From the NCBI GenBank assembly GCA_947470805.1, contig CANIVU010000065.1:1-47305 (forward strand): a stretch of 47,305 nt of DNA. The letters run 5' to 3'. The notes under the pieces were generated by a model. The model was given only the letters and a program-made list of their open reading frames with translations, searched no databases and was not told the origin of the DNA. Below are positions 22,987 to 32,700 of the stretch, one piece after another. Source of the stretch: Acidobacteriota bacterium. GTDB taxonomy: Bacteria; Acidobacteriota; Terriglobia; Bryobacterales; Bryobacteraceae. Every line of letters begins with the position of its first letter. The first letter of the stretch is position 1. Position numbers and translations under genes: made by a program.

Positions 22987-25900
22987 TTAGAACTCGACGC
23001 GCAGGTTGAACTGAATCACGCGCGGCAGGCCGCGTTGACCGGTCAGCCGTCCGAAGTTACCGCTGGTGGGGTCGGTGTTCGGGGCGCTGAAGTTCGTGTG
23101 GTTGGTGGCGTTCAAGAGATCGACGGAGAAGCGGGCCTGAATGCCCTTTTCCAGGCTGATGGGGAACAGCCGTTCGATCTTGACGTCCCAGTTGCGAATG
23201 CCGTCGGCACGGAGGTTATCCATGCGGACCGGGAAGACGCGGACATGATAGGAACCGGGCTGATTGGCGGCGCGGCCTTCGAAACCCACGAAGCTGGCAG
23301 GCAGCGGGCCAGTACCGCGATAGGCAAGGCCGGAGTCAAACCACTGACGCATGTCGTTCGCCCGCAGACTGTCGGACTTGAACAGGTCGCCCAGTTGATT
23401 GATATCGCCCTGGAAGAAGCGGTTGCCCCAATCGATGGCCGGTCCGCTCTGCCGCTGATAGATCCAGCTGACATTCCAGTTGCCGACCACGTGGCTCATG
23501 AAGCCATCCTTCAAATGCGCACGGCCTTTGCCGAACGGGGTTTCGTAGATGGTGGTCCAGGCGATGCGGTGCGGCATCACGTTGTTGTTGATGCGCTCCG
23601 ACGGCTTGGTATCGAACTCGTTCAGGTAGAAGTCCGCCGTATAGGAGGACGCCCAGGTGTACATGAACGTGGACGTCACACCCTTCATGTAGCGGCGTTC
23701 CAGGAGGACCTGCGCGTCATGATAGGTGGTGTAGCCCTGCACTGACTTCCAATCCACACCCGGACGGATGCCGGTGATACCGGTCATCTGGCCGAAGGGA
23801 CGGAGCAACTGGTTCAACGGCATAACGGTACGGGTGAAGAAACCCTGGCCGGCCATGTAGTTGTAGAGGGCCGGAGAGGAGGTCCGCAGCGAACCCATAT
23901 TGTTGATGTTGTAAGGATTGTTAACGTTCCCGTTCAGGAAGTTGTCGTTGTTCTGGTCGCGGACATTACCGGTGGTCCAGTAGTTCTGCGGCAGGTAATC
24001 GACGCGCTGCGAAACCGGGATGTAGGAGTAGGCACCGTTGTAGGAGGCATCGAGCAGCGTGTTCTTCATGATTTCGCGCTGCAGGCCGATGCGCCAGCGG
24101 TGTTGCAACGGCGGCCGGTAGTCGTACGGCAGACCGGTGAAGCCGCGGCCGACGCGCGGGATCGCGCCCAGGCCACTCTTCAACGGCTCATCGAAACGGG
24201 TGCCATCGGCACGCACCGGGAACGGGTTGTTCATCGGCGTGTTGCCTTTGGTGAGGCCGGAGACGGCGTTGGAACCGCAGCAAAGCGTGAGGCCGTTGTC
24301 GTTCGTGATAGGCGTGCTGGTGGCCTGGTTGTAGCCGAACGTATCGGGGCGGGTGTTGGACGAATTCAGGGTGTCCATGTACATGCCCCAGCCGGCGCGG
24401 AGAACGGTCTTGTCATTGAAGCTATAGACCACACCGAGCTTCGGCAGGAAGATATTGGTTCCCTTGGTCGCCTTGTCGTAGCCGTTCTGGCCGAGGTAGG
24501 TGGTGCCACCAACGGGGTTGAACTGCGAGGCGGGCAACTGAGCAACGGGGTTGGCGGTGTAGGCCGCCTTGACCGCATCGGTGAACGGCAACTTCAGGTC
24601 CGGCAGGAAGAAGCCGGCGATGGAGCGGTTGTAACGTTCGGTGATGCCGCCTTCGAACTCGTAGCGGAGGCCGAGAGAGAGACGGAGCTTGCGATTGACG
24701 CGCCAGTCGTCCTGGAAGTAGATGCCGCGGCGCGGGGTGGTGTAGGCCGTGGAGTCATTGGTGTCGATGCTGATGCCGCTGGGGATGCCCATCATGAAGG
24801 AGGCCCAGTCGTGCGCGTGGGTCGCCGCGAGGTTGTCGACGTTCGAGGCGCGGGTGAAACCGTTGCCGAAGCTGAAGGCGCCGGCGGAGTTCCCTGGCCC
24901 AAGGCCGGCCCAGAGGTGGCGCCGTTCCTGGATCCCATACTTGAAGCTATGGTTGCCGCGGATGGTGGTCATCTGGGCGCGGAGTTCGCCCGTGCTGCCG
25001 ATGGAGCCGACAACGGGATAGCCGCCGCCAACGCTCGAGATCGTATTGAAACTCATCGAGGGGAGTTGCCGGTTGGCGCCCGCGCGGGTTTCGAGGTAGT
25101 CCGGCAGGCCGACATCCTTCGGGCCGTAGGCCGTACGGGTGGTGTTACGGCTGCCTTCTTCAAAACGCGACAAACCGATGCTCGTATCCAGAATGTTCGA
25201 AGCATTGATGGCGTAGAGCCAGCTGAAATTGCCGCCGCGGTTGATGCGGGTAAGTCCGTTGGAGTGCAGACCCTTCACCGTTTCGTAGGTCCAGTCGTAC
25301 TCATTGGCCAAGCGGTCGTTCCACTGCCAGCGGAAGTTGAAGCTGTGCTTGTCGGTGGCTTTGAAGTCGAAGCGGTTGATGAGCGAATTGAAAATCTCAT
25401 CCTTCGGCATGCCATTCGCCAGATAGTTGAACGTCTGCTCGGGAGTCACCAGACCAGGAACGTTGTTCGGGGCCGGGTAGAGCTTGGAGTAGAAATCGTA
25501 GACCGGGTTCAGAACCGGAATGCCCTTGTTACCGGGGAAGGGGGTGCGGACCACGGTGTTGCCGGAGACACGGGCGGTGCGGGGGTCGTAGATGGTGAAA
25601 CGCTGGGCGCCATTGGGGGCGTTGAGCAGTTCGGAGAAGTCGCCCTGCCGCATGAGAGCGGTCGGCACAGTGCGGTTCAGTTCGCCTTCCGTCGTTTCGG
25701 CTTTGCTTTGGCGAATTCCGTTCCAGGTCATCGACCAGAACGCCTTGTTACGGCCATCGTAGATTTTCGGAATCCAGACGGGGCCGGACGCGTTGAAGCC
25801 ATAGTTGTTGGAGCGGCCAGTGGCCTGCTTCTGTTCGTTGGGCTTCAGTTGGCCGGCGCGGGCGCGGGCGTCGAAGCTCTCGCGCTGGAAGTGGCCGGTG

Positions 25901-26691
25901 GCGTTCCACCGCTGCTGAAAGTGCTGATCAAACAACGAGCCGTGCAGCTTGTTCGTGCCGCCGCGGGAGCTAACGTTGATGGCCGCGCCGGAGGTGAAAC
26001 CCTGGCTGGCATCGAAGTTGGAAGTTTCCAACTTGAACTCGGTGATGGCGTCCGACGGGGGAACATAGCCCACGCGACGGCCGGTGCCGGTGACCGACAT
26101 GCCGTCGATCGAATACTCGTTCTGCCCAACGCCGCCCATGGTGTTGAAGCTCGATGTGCCGCCGTTGTCGAACGGACGGCGATATTCGGGTTGGCCGGTC
26201 CACTGCATACCGGGGGCAAGCGCGGTGAGCGCGAAGGGATTCAAATCCGAGAACGGGAGGTTAACCAGGTTCTGCTGATCGAGGACGCGGCCACCGCTGG
26301 CGGAAGTCGTTTCGAGCAGCGGTACATCGGCTTTCACTTCGACGGTTTCGACGACTTGGCCGACTTCGAGCTTGACGTCGATCTCCAGACGGGACCCAAC
26401 CTGTACACCAACATTGGGACGGACGGATTTCTTGAAGCCGCTTGCCTCGACCGTAACTGTATAATTCGCCGGTTCGAGGTAGTTAAATTCGTAATAGCCG
26501 GTGGCGTTTGTTTCGCCGCGCCGGGTTTCATTGGTGGCCGTATTGGTAACGGCGACTTTCGCACCCGGGACAACCCCAGTCTGCGTATCAAGGACACGGC
26601 CGGTGATCGCGCCTCTCGATTCCTGCGCGACACCAACGGTCGCGGTCAGCAGGCAAAGAGAAACCAACCCTACATAGGTTCTTTTCAACAT
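22987..26691 (-). CDS. TonB-dependent receptor, Oar-like, with carboxypeptidase-regulatory-like N-terminal domain
   Basis: An outer-membrane receptor of 1234 aa. A signal peptide (LVSLCLLTATVGVAQ) is followed by a carboxypeptidase-regulatory-like beta-sandwich at about residues 27-115 (GAITGRVLDTQTGVVPGAKV; TNATGYYEFNYLEPANYTVTV). Next comes a plug-like region to about 260 (VEVKADVPLLETTSASGGRV; NEYSIDGMSVTGTG; GGTNKLHGSLFD), then a long beta-barrel ending in the aromatic VIQFNLRVEF expected for BAM-dependent insertion. Acidobacteriota carry many such proteins, thought to import oligosaccharides or other large nutrients. The ATG at 26691 has GAGGGG just upstream. The adjacent convergent terminator ends the gene. 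The substrate cannot be read from the sequence. Confidence 0.93.
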   Translation of the reverse strand: MLKRTYVGLVSLCLLTATVGVAQESRGAITGRVLDTQTGVVPGAKVAVTNTATNETRRGETNATGYYEFNYLEPANYTVTVEASGFKKSVRPNVGVQVGSRLEIDVKLEVGQVVETVEVKADVPLLETTSASGGRVLDQQNLVNLPFSDLNPFALTALAPGMQWTGQPEYRRPFDNGGTSSFNTMGGVGQNEYSIDGMSVTGTGRRVGYVPPSDAITEFKLETSNFDASQGFTSGAAINVSSRGGTNKLHGSLFDQHFQQRWNATGHFQRESFDARARAGQLKPNEQKQATGRSNNYGFNASGPVWIPKIYDGRNKAFWSMTWNGIRQSKAETTEGELNRTVPTALMRQGDFSELLNAPNGAQRFTIYDPRTARVSGNTVVRTPFPGNKGIPVLNPVYDFYSKLYPAPNNVPGLVTPEQTFNYLANGMPKDEIFNSLINRFDFKATDKHSFNFRWQWNDRLANEYDWTYETVKGLHSNGLTRINRGGNFSWLYAINASNILDTSIGLSRFEEGSRNTTRTAYGPKDVGLPDYLETRAGANRQLPSMSFNTISSVGGGYPVVGSIGSTGELRAQMTTIRGNHSFKYGIQERRHLWAGLGPGNSAGAFSFGNGFTRASNVDNLAATHAHDWASFMMGIPSGISIDTNDSTAYTTPRRGIYFQDDWRVNRKLRLSLGLRYEFEGGITERYNRSIAGFFLPDLKLPFTDAVKAAYTANPVAQLPASQFNPVGGTTYLGQNGYDKATKGTNIFLPKLGVVYSFNDKTVLRAGWGMYMDTLNSSNTRPDTFGYNQATSTPITNDNGLTLCCGSNAVSGLTKGNTPMNNPFPVRADGTRFDEPLKSGLGAIPRVGRGFTGLPYDYRPPLQHRWRIGLQREIMKNTLLDASYNGAYSYIPVSQRVDYLPQNYWTTGNVRDQNNDNFLNGNVNNPYNINNMGSLRTSSPALYNYMAGQGFFTRTVMPLNQLLRPFGQMTGITGIRPGVDWKSVQGYTTYHDAQVLLERRYMKGVTSTFMYTWASSYTADFYLNEFDTKPSERINNNVMPHRIAWTTIYETPFGKGRAHLKDGFMSHVVGNWNVSWIYQRQSGPAIDWGNRFFQGDINQLGDLFKSDSLRANDMRQWFDSGLAYRGTGPLPASFVGFEGRAANQPGSYHVRVFPVRMDNLRADGIRNWDVKIERLFPISLEKGIQARFSVDLLNATNHTNFSAPNTDPTSGNFGRLTGQRGLPRVIQFNLRVEF

Positions 26692-26710
26692 GGACCCCTC
26701 ACTGATTCTT

Positions 26711-26780
26711 TCGGTACTACACTACCGAGCGTTGCCTGATAGTTTACACAATTCACCGCCACTCATTCAGCGGCTGAATG
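26711..26780 (-). promoter_or_regulatory. Inverted repeats upstream of the TonB-dependent receptor
   Basis: Two inverted repeats lie within 90 bp of the receptor start. One is TCGGTA-6 bp-TACCGA at 26711-26728. The other is the near-perfect palindrome CATTCAGCGGCTGAATG at 26764-26780 (8-bp arms, 1-bp centre). They could be operator sites or mRNA leader structure. No good -35/-10 pair was recognised; GTAAACT between the two repeats (minus strand) could be part of a -10. Confidence 0.4.
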
Positions 26781-26785
26781 AATCG

Positions 26786-27416
26786 CAGGACAGAGCGTCC
26801 ACAGACAAGTCGCAATTGAAAGTCGCAAGACGCGCTGGCCGGTTCCGCGACAGCCGACGGCCATCAAAATGGCCCCGAAGACAGCGAGGAACCCGGCGCT
26901 TCGGGGGAGTAGGCCGGCGTGATCGATGCGGAGTCTTTCGGCGATGACGAGACGGCGCACGGGGAAACCCGGAAGACCGAGCGCCGCAATCCGATTCGGC
27001 GGAACACATCGTGAACTATGCCCGCAAAAAAAGCGGACCCGGCCCTCCCTGGCCGAATCCGCTGCTGGAAGGATTGGACTCGTTCAGCGCCCGCTGAGGA
27101 TTGCGGTGGCACCGTTTCGCACCACGACAAATGATTCAGCGGAGATGCAGTAAACTGCCTGTCCGTCCCGCGAAGTCAATTCCAATTCCCCGCCCTGCTT
27201 TCCGGTGAACGCACTCGCCATCCACTTTCCACCGTGCCCGCCGCTGCGCCGAAGCGGCACGATACGCAATGTGAATGGACTGCGCGAATCCGGCGATCAG
27301 CCCGCAGGCGCCTCGTGCGAGTTATCGAGTAGGACATGACGGCACCATCCTTGATTGCAGGATCACCGAGGCACCCTACATTCCACTCAGACAACGACGC
27401 CAGGGAGCTGGAACAA
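26786..27416. other. Gene-poor stretch between receptor and CHAT gene
   Basis: About 630 bp without a convincing gene. Short minus-strand frames have protein-like wording but no shared frame or start. One is at 27071-27290, ending GQAVYCISAESFVVVRNGATAILSGR; another is around 26763-26960, with GFLAVFGAILMAVGC. They could be remnants of decayed genes or chance frames in GC-rich DNA. CCGC-A7-GCGG at 27022-27036 could form a small hairpin. No tRNA, repeat array or transposase was seen. Confidence 0.5.
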
Positions 27417-29774
27417 CTATTTTGAAAATCTTTTGCGCACCGTGATGCCACCAACAATCAGCACCAACGCCGCAGCGATAAACGGCCACCAGGGGACCCG
27501 CGGCGACAGAGGTGTTTGCCCATCGCCACTAAGCAGATAGGCAGCCCAGAAATAGGGGTGCGCCCGCTCGCCCCCCGCGCGCAGCATCGCCAGTTTTGCA
27601 TGCCGCAACGCCTCCGCCTTGGTTTCGCCGCGGCCCAGCGCACTATAAAACTCGCGCATCAATTCGGCCGAGGCCTGATCAGAGACGCGCCACAGGGAGC
27701 TGACCGTCGCCCCGGCCCCGGCGCCCAGAAACAGGCGGCTAAAGTTCTCCACCCCTTCGCCCCGGACGTAACGGCCGCGCTCCGATTCGCAGGCGGCAAG
27801 AGTGACCAGTTCGACATGGGACAACGAAAGCCGCGCGATTTCGCCGGTGAACAAGTATTGCGAAGACGGGTCACCTTCCACCGGCGTAAAGACGAGACGG
27901 GAGCGGCGGGAGTCAATCGTGTCAATCGCGCCATGAGTGGCAAAGTGCAGCACCGGGACGGCGGTGGCGCCAGGAGTGAACAACTCACTTTTGTGGTTGT
28001 TCTCCCCGATCCACAAACGGCCGCGCCCCGGCAGAACACGGGCGATGGAGCGGACCTCTTCGGCCGAATACGCAAGGCGGGCCAAGGAAACGTCAAAGGG
28101 GGAGGCGCCGGTGCTCCGCCCGGGGATGGGGTCGGCAAAGGCAGCCACCGAAACCTGCCAGGGCCAACGGCGAGCCGGCTCCGGCTTCTGAACGGCAAGG
28201 AAGTGAACAGAGGGCAGATAGGAGATTGCGAAGAGTTCAACCAGACGCTTTCCGCCCGGGGCGCGGAGTACCTCGAAGGGAAGTGCGTGGAGGACGCCAT
28301 CGGGCACGATGACCAGCTTGTTCTTCGTCAGCGGCAACGATGGGTCCAAGAGGATCCGCGCTGCCGCGTCGGAGAGCGCGAGCCAACGCGGGGAGTCGCG
28401 CTGCGCGAGGGCGCGGGTCAATTCGCTGATGGCGGCCGTATCGTCGGAACTGAGCCGGCGTTGGACGACACCGGTCGAGTCCCGCGTAATCCAGACCGCA
28501 GCCATACGCGTGCCTGTGATCCAGTAGGCGAGGACAGCCGTTCCCTCGTCAAGACCGGCGCGAACGGTCTCGAGCGGGACATCCTTACGCTCGGCTGGCA
28601 GCAACTCTTTCAGGTTGCGCGCCCGGCCCTCTTCCATGTGGCGGAAGATCTCGGCGACAGGGGGCGCGGGCAGATCCAATAATTCGCCGATCAGTGCATC
28701 ATAAACGTCGCGTTTTTCCGCCAAAAACTCCGCCTTCAGCGTCGTTTTTCCCAGGCTGGAACGGGCCGATTCGATGACCGTCACGGCCTCCTGAAAACTC
28801 TGGCGAGCCGCCGTGTGGTCATTCGCCAATGCCTGGGCGCGGCCAAGCCCGTAGAGCGCTGTCCAGAGTTCGTCCACCAGTTTCAGCGATCGCGCATCGG
28901 CGAGCGCGGCACTGAAATCGGATCGGGCGGCATCCGCCTTACCCATCAAAAGCAGCGTCTCCCCCCGGAACAACAGTTCCAAGGTCAACTCCCGTTGACT
29001 GCCGCTCTTCCCGGCAATCGCGATGGCTTCCGTGAAGGTCTTGAAAGCGGCGTCGAGGTTTCGAAAATCGAGAGCCTCCACGACGCCGGCGTTGTGCAAA
29101 ATGTAGAGCGAGGCGGCGGCGTTGGGATCGGACGCCAGCAGTTTCCGCGCCTGCTGATAGGTTTCGAGTGCCTGCTGCGGGTCGCCCAGACGGCGATAGA
29201 CGATGGCAAGGTTGGTCAGCATCTGCGCTTCGATGCTTGGCTTCTGCTGGAGCGGCAAAGCACGGATCTCTTTGTATAAATCAAGCGCCTTCTGATGCTG
29301 GCCTAGCTGTTGGTGCAGGACGGCGAGATTGGTCAGCGTCAGCTTGCGGGTCCCGGCGTACCATGGCTCCTTTTCGTGGCCACCCAGCCGCGTAAGGGCG
29401 GTCTGATACGTTTCAAATGCCTTTACATACTGGCCCTGGTAGAAGAAGAGATTGCCGAGATTATTGATGCGGCGAAGCTCTGGCCCAACCGTGCCGACTT
29501 CGTGCGCCAGCGCGATCGACCGTTCGAAGTGGGGCCGCGCGGCGGCATAGTCGCCCTTATTCAAGGCAGCGACGCCGACATTATTCTCCGCATCGCCCAG
29601 CCGCGCGCGATTGTTGCTTTTCTCAAACAACCTTGCCGCCGCAGCGCCCTTCTCCATGGCCACGGCATAATCACCGCGCTGCATCGACTGTTCGACGGCC
29701 TTCAAAAGCGCCTCAGCCTCAGGCTGGGCCTGCAGGGAGAGGGCGAAAAGGACAATGATCAGACGGAGAGCCAA
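27417..29774 (-). CDS. Exported TPR-CHAT caspase-like protein with C-terminal membrane anchor
   Basis: A 785-aa protein. The TTG start at 29772-29774 is the only one in frame after a stop, with GGAG six bases upstream. A signal peptide (LIIVLFALSLQAQ) leads into TPR repeats to about residue 330 (GDYAAARPHFERSIALAHEVG and similar), a helical linker, and a C-terminal CHAT domain from about 480 to 755. The caspase-type dyad is visible as HFATHG (H614) and LAACESERG (C662). The domain end GRGETKAEALRHAKLAML and HPYFWAAYLL is typical. A final hydrophobic segment (PFIAAALVLIVGGITV) with a basic tail suggests membrane anchoring with the protease on the periplasmic side. It lies 9 bp downstream of the BACON protein gene and is the last gene of the sigma-factor operon. 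The natural substrate is unknown. Confidence 0.9.
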   Translation of the reverse strand: MALRLIIVLFALSLQAQPEAEALLKAVEQSMQRGDYAVAMEKGAAAARLFEKSNNRARLGDAENNVGVAALNKGDYAAARPHFERSIALAHEVGTVGPELRRINNLGNLFFYQGQYVKAFETYQTALTRLGGHEKEPWYAGTRKLTLTNLAVLHQQLGQHQKALDLYKEIRALPLQQKPSIEAQMLTNLAIVYRRLGDPQQALETYQQARKLLASDPNAAASLYILHNAGVVEALDFRNLDAAFKTFTEAIAIAGKSGSQRELTLELLFRGETLLLMGKADAARSDFSAALADARSLKLVDELWTALYGLGRAQALANDHTAARQSFQEAVTVIESARSSLGKTTLKAEFLAEKRDVYDALIGELLDLPAPPVAEIFRHMEEGRARNLKELLPAERKDVPLETVRAGLDEGTAVLAYWITGTRMAAVWITRDSTGVVQRRLSSDDTAAISELTRALAQRDSPRWLALSDAAARILLDPSLPLTKNKLVIVPDGVLHALPFEVLRAPGGKRLVELFAISYLPSVHFLAVQKPEPARRWPWQVSVAAFADPIPGRSTGASPFDVSLARLAYSAEEVRSIARVLPGRGRLWIGENNHKSELFTPGATAVPVLHFATHGAIDTIDSRRSRLVFTPVEGDPSSQYLFTGEIARLSLSHVELVTLAACESERGRYVRGEGVENFSRLFLGAGAGATVSSLWRVSDQASAELMREFYSALGRGETKAEALRHAKLAMLRAGGERAHPYFWAAYLLSGDGQTPLSPRVPWWPFIAAALVLIVGGITVRKRFSK

Positions 29775-29783
29775 CTCTCCATT

Positions 29784-32700
29784 TTAGTTGATCGAGAGCG
29801 TGGTGCCATCGGGGCTGGCGGCGGTGCCCACCTGGATTGAGACCGGCACGGTGTCGCCGATGGGAGCGTCGGCTGGAATCAAGGCGTTGATTTGGAGCAA
29901 ACCCGTCACGAGACCGGGCGCGGCGCCCGCGTAGAGTATTTCCGCCCGGCGGCCGCCGATTGTGACCGTCACCGGGAGAGCAAGTGTCCTCAGATCCGCT
30001 CCGGCGATCTGGCCGGTGCTGCTGGCCGGGTTCGTTTGACCGCCGCCGGTAGCGTAGAGCATAACCACCGTACCGCGAGCGGCCGGGCGTTGCGGAGTAT
30101 TCAGAGCGTAGTCCTGATTGAGAATGGCCGCGCGGCCGCGGCCCGAGGCATCCTGTGTAAACAGAGCCGGCGCGGCGTCAACTACCCGGATCGGGAGCAA
30201 GGCGGAACGGCGCCCTTCAAACTCCACTTCCACCGTGACAGAGCCGGAGACCTCATAAGGGACAATCGTATTGATCTGACCGGCCGAGGTATAAAGGACC
30301 GGCGCGAGAACGCCGTTGAATCGCACGCGGGTGCCGCCGGCGACAGTATCAAATCTGGTCGGCGCGGCCAATGCGCCAAAGACGCCGGTGGCCGGGCCGA
30401 TGTTTCGGCCGTAAATGGTCAAGATCTGACCGGGAGCGAAGGCGGCGCCGGCTGTCTGGCTGGCGCCGTTGACGATGGCGGCGACTTCGGGCAGCGTGGA
30501 GGGCGCTACGTTGAGTGTGATGGCGATGGTCTGCGTGGATGCGCCACCGGCAGTGAGCGTGACCGCCTCAGTGTAAGTGCCGGCGGCGAGCGTTCCGGGA
30601 GTGGCCGTAACAGAGACAGTAGCCGGGGTCAAACCGGAAGAGACTGTCACCGCGAGCCACGGCACATTGGCGGTGGCCGCGAACCCGAGCGGGGCCCCGG
30701 TACTGGCGACAGAAATCGTCTTGGTGCCTGCGCCATCAAAGGTCAGCGCAGCCGGTGTGAACGTCAGTTGGGAGGCAACCGGCGGGGCGCCGGCGATGTT
30801 GAGCGAAACGGCAACCGTCTGCGAAGTGGCGCCTGGCGCGGAGAGCACAACCGAAGCCGAGTAGGTGCCGGAAGCAAGACCGGCCGAGTTGGCCGTGAGC
30901 GTCAGAGCCGCCGGTGTGGCGCCAGCGGCGGGAGCCACGGTCAGCCAAGGCGCGCTGGAAACGGCGGTATAGTTCAGTGCGGCGCCGGTGGAACTGACGC
31001 TAACGCTGCGAACACCGGACCCATCAAAGGTGAGCGATGTGGGACTGACGATAAGTTGCGGCGAGACGGAGGCTACGGTTAGCGTTACCGACACCGTCTG
31101 GGTGGTTGCGCCCGGAGCGGAGATGGTGACGAGCCCGGAGTAGCTTCCCGGCGCAAGCCCGGCGACGTTGACGGTTGCCGACAGCGAACTGCCCGTGCTG
31201 CCGGAAGACGGCGAAACGGTCAGCCAGGCGGCGTTGGAAGACGCTGAATAGGTCAGGGCCGAGCCGGTGCTGCCGACGGTGATGGGCTGCGATCCGGCGG
31301 CGGTAAAGGTCAGCGACGACGGAGACACCGTTAACTGCGGCGCTGCGACGACATTGAGCGTAACGGCAACCGTCTGGTTGTTCGCGCCAGCGGCGGTGAT
31401 CGTGATGAGCCCCGTGTAGGAGCCTGGGGCGAGGCCCGTCACGTTGGCCGTGGCGGCGAGAGTCGCCGGGGTGGAACCAGTTGCGGGGGAGACGGTCAGC
31501 CAAGCAGCATTTGAGGAGGCCGAGTAGCTCAGCGTGGAACCGGTGCTGGCGACGCTGATGCTCCGCGTGCCCGCGCCATCAAAAACAAGTGAGGACGGGC
31601 TGATGGAAAGTTGCGGCGTGGCCGTCACGGTCAGAACAGCAGCCACCGTCTGCGTGGTGGCGCCGGGCGCGGAAAGAGAAATGGTCCCGTTGTAGACGCC
31701 AGCCGCGAGGCCTGTCGTGTTCACGGAAACGGTCAAGGCTGCCGGCGTGGTGCCGGTATTCGGGACAACCGCCAGCCAGGCATCGTTCGATGTTGCGGTG
31801 AAAGCGAGCGGCGTGCCGGTGCTGGTAACTTGCAACCCCTGGGAGGCAGGGGCGGCCCCGCCGGCCACGGCGGTGAAGTTGAACAGCGACGGACTGGCTC
31901 CCAGTTGCGGCGCGGCAGTGATGTTCAGCGTCACTCCCACCGGTTGCGTCGTCGCACCGGCGGCGGAGATCGTGACTGTTCCCGAGTAGGAACCGACGGC
32001 CAAACCAGCCGGATTTACAGAAACGCTGACCGACGCCGGCGTGGCGCCGGAGGCCGGCGTGGCCGCGAGCCAGGCCGCGTTCGACGAGATCGAGTAGTTC
32101 AAAGCCGTGCCCGTGCTGGCGATGTTCAAGGCCTTGGCGGCCGGGGCCGCGCCACCGGATTGCGCGTCGAACGTCAGCGCGGCCGGCGTCACCGTCAACT
32201 GCGGCGCAGGAGTCACGTTCAAGGTGACGGCAACCGTCTGGGGCGTGGAACCAGCAGGGGGCGTAAACGTCAGTGTCCCTGAATAGGATCCGACCGCAAG
32301 ACTCGTGGTATTCGCCGTAACGATCACGTTAGCGGGCGAAGTTCCGGACGCAGGAGACGCCGAAAGCCAGGCCGCACTGGATGTAAAGGAGAACGCGAGG
32401 GCGGCGCCAGTGCTGGCCACGGCAACGGTTTTCGACGCAGGCGACGCGGCGCCCGCTACACCGTCGAACACCAGCGCCGCCGGGGTGAGCGACAACTGCG
32501 CAGGAGCGGCCAGGTTCAGCGTAACGGCAACGCTTTGGGCGGCGGCGCCTGTCGGGGTTACGGTGACAAGGCCCGTATAGTTGCCGGGAGCAAGTCCCGT
32601 GGTATTGACCGATACCGACAGCGTGCCCGGGGTCGTGCCCGAGGCCGGAAGCGCCGTCAGCCAGGCGGCGTTCGACGATGTCGTATATGGAAGCGCGGTG

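Noticed and set aside
24100-26739. 879-aa plus-strand open frame opposite the TonB-dependent receptor
   Set aside because: GC-rich shadow frame: composition is Gly/Ala/Val/Arg-rich without domains, while the minus strand encodes a clear receptor.
26763-27130. Short minus-strand ORFs upstream of the receptor
   Set aside because: Three different frames, no consistent start or Shine-Dalgarno and no recognised family; listed only as possible remnants.
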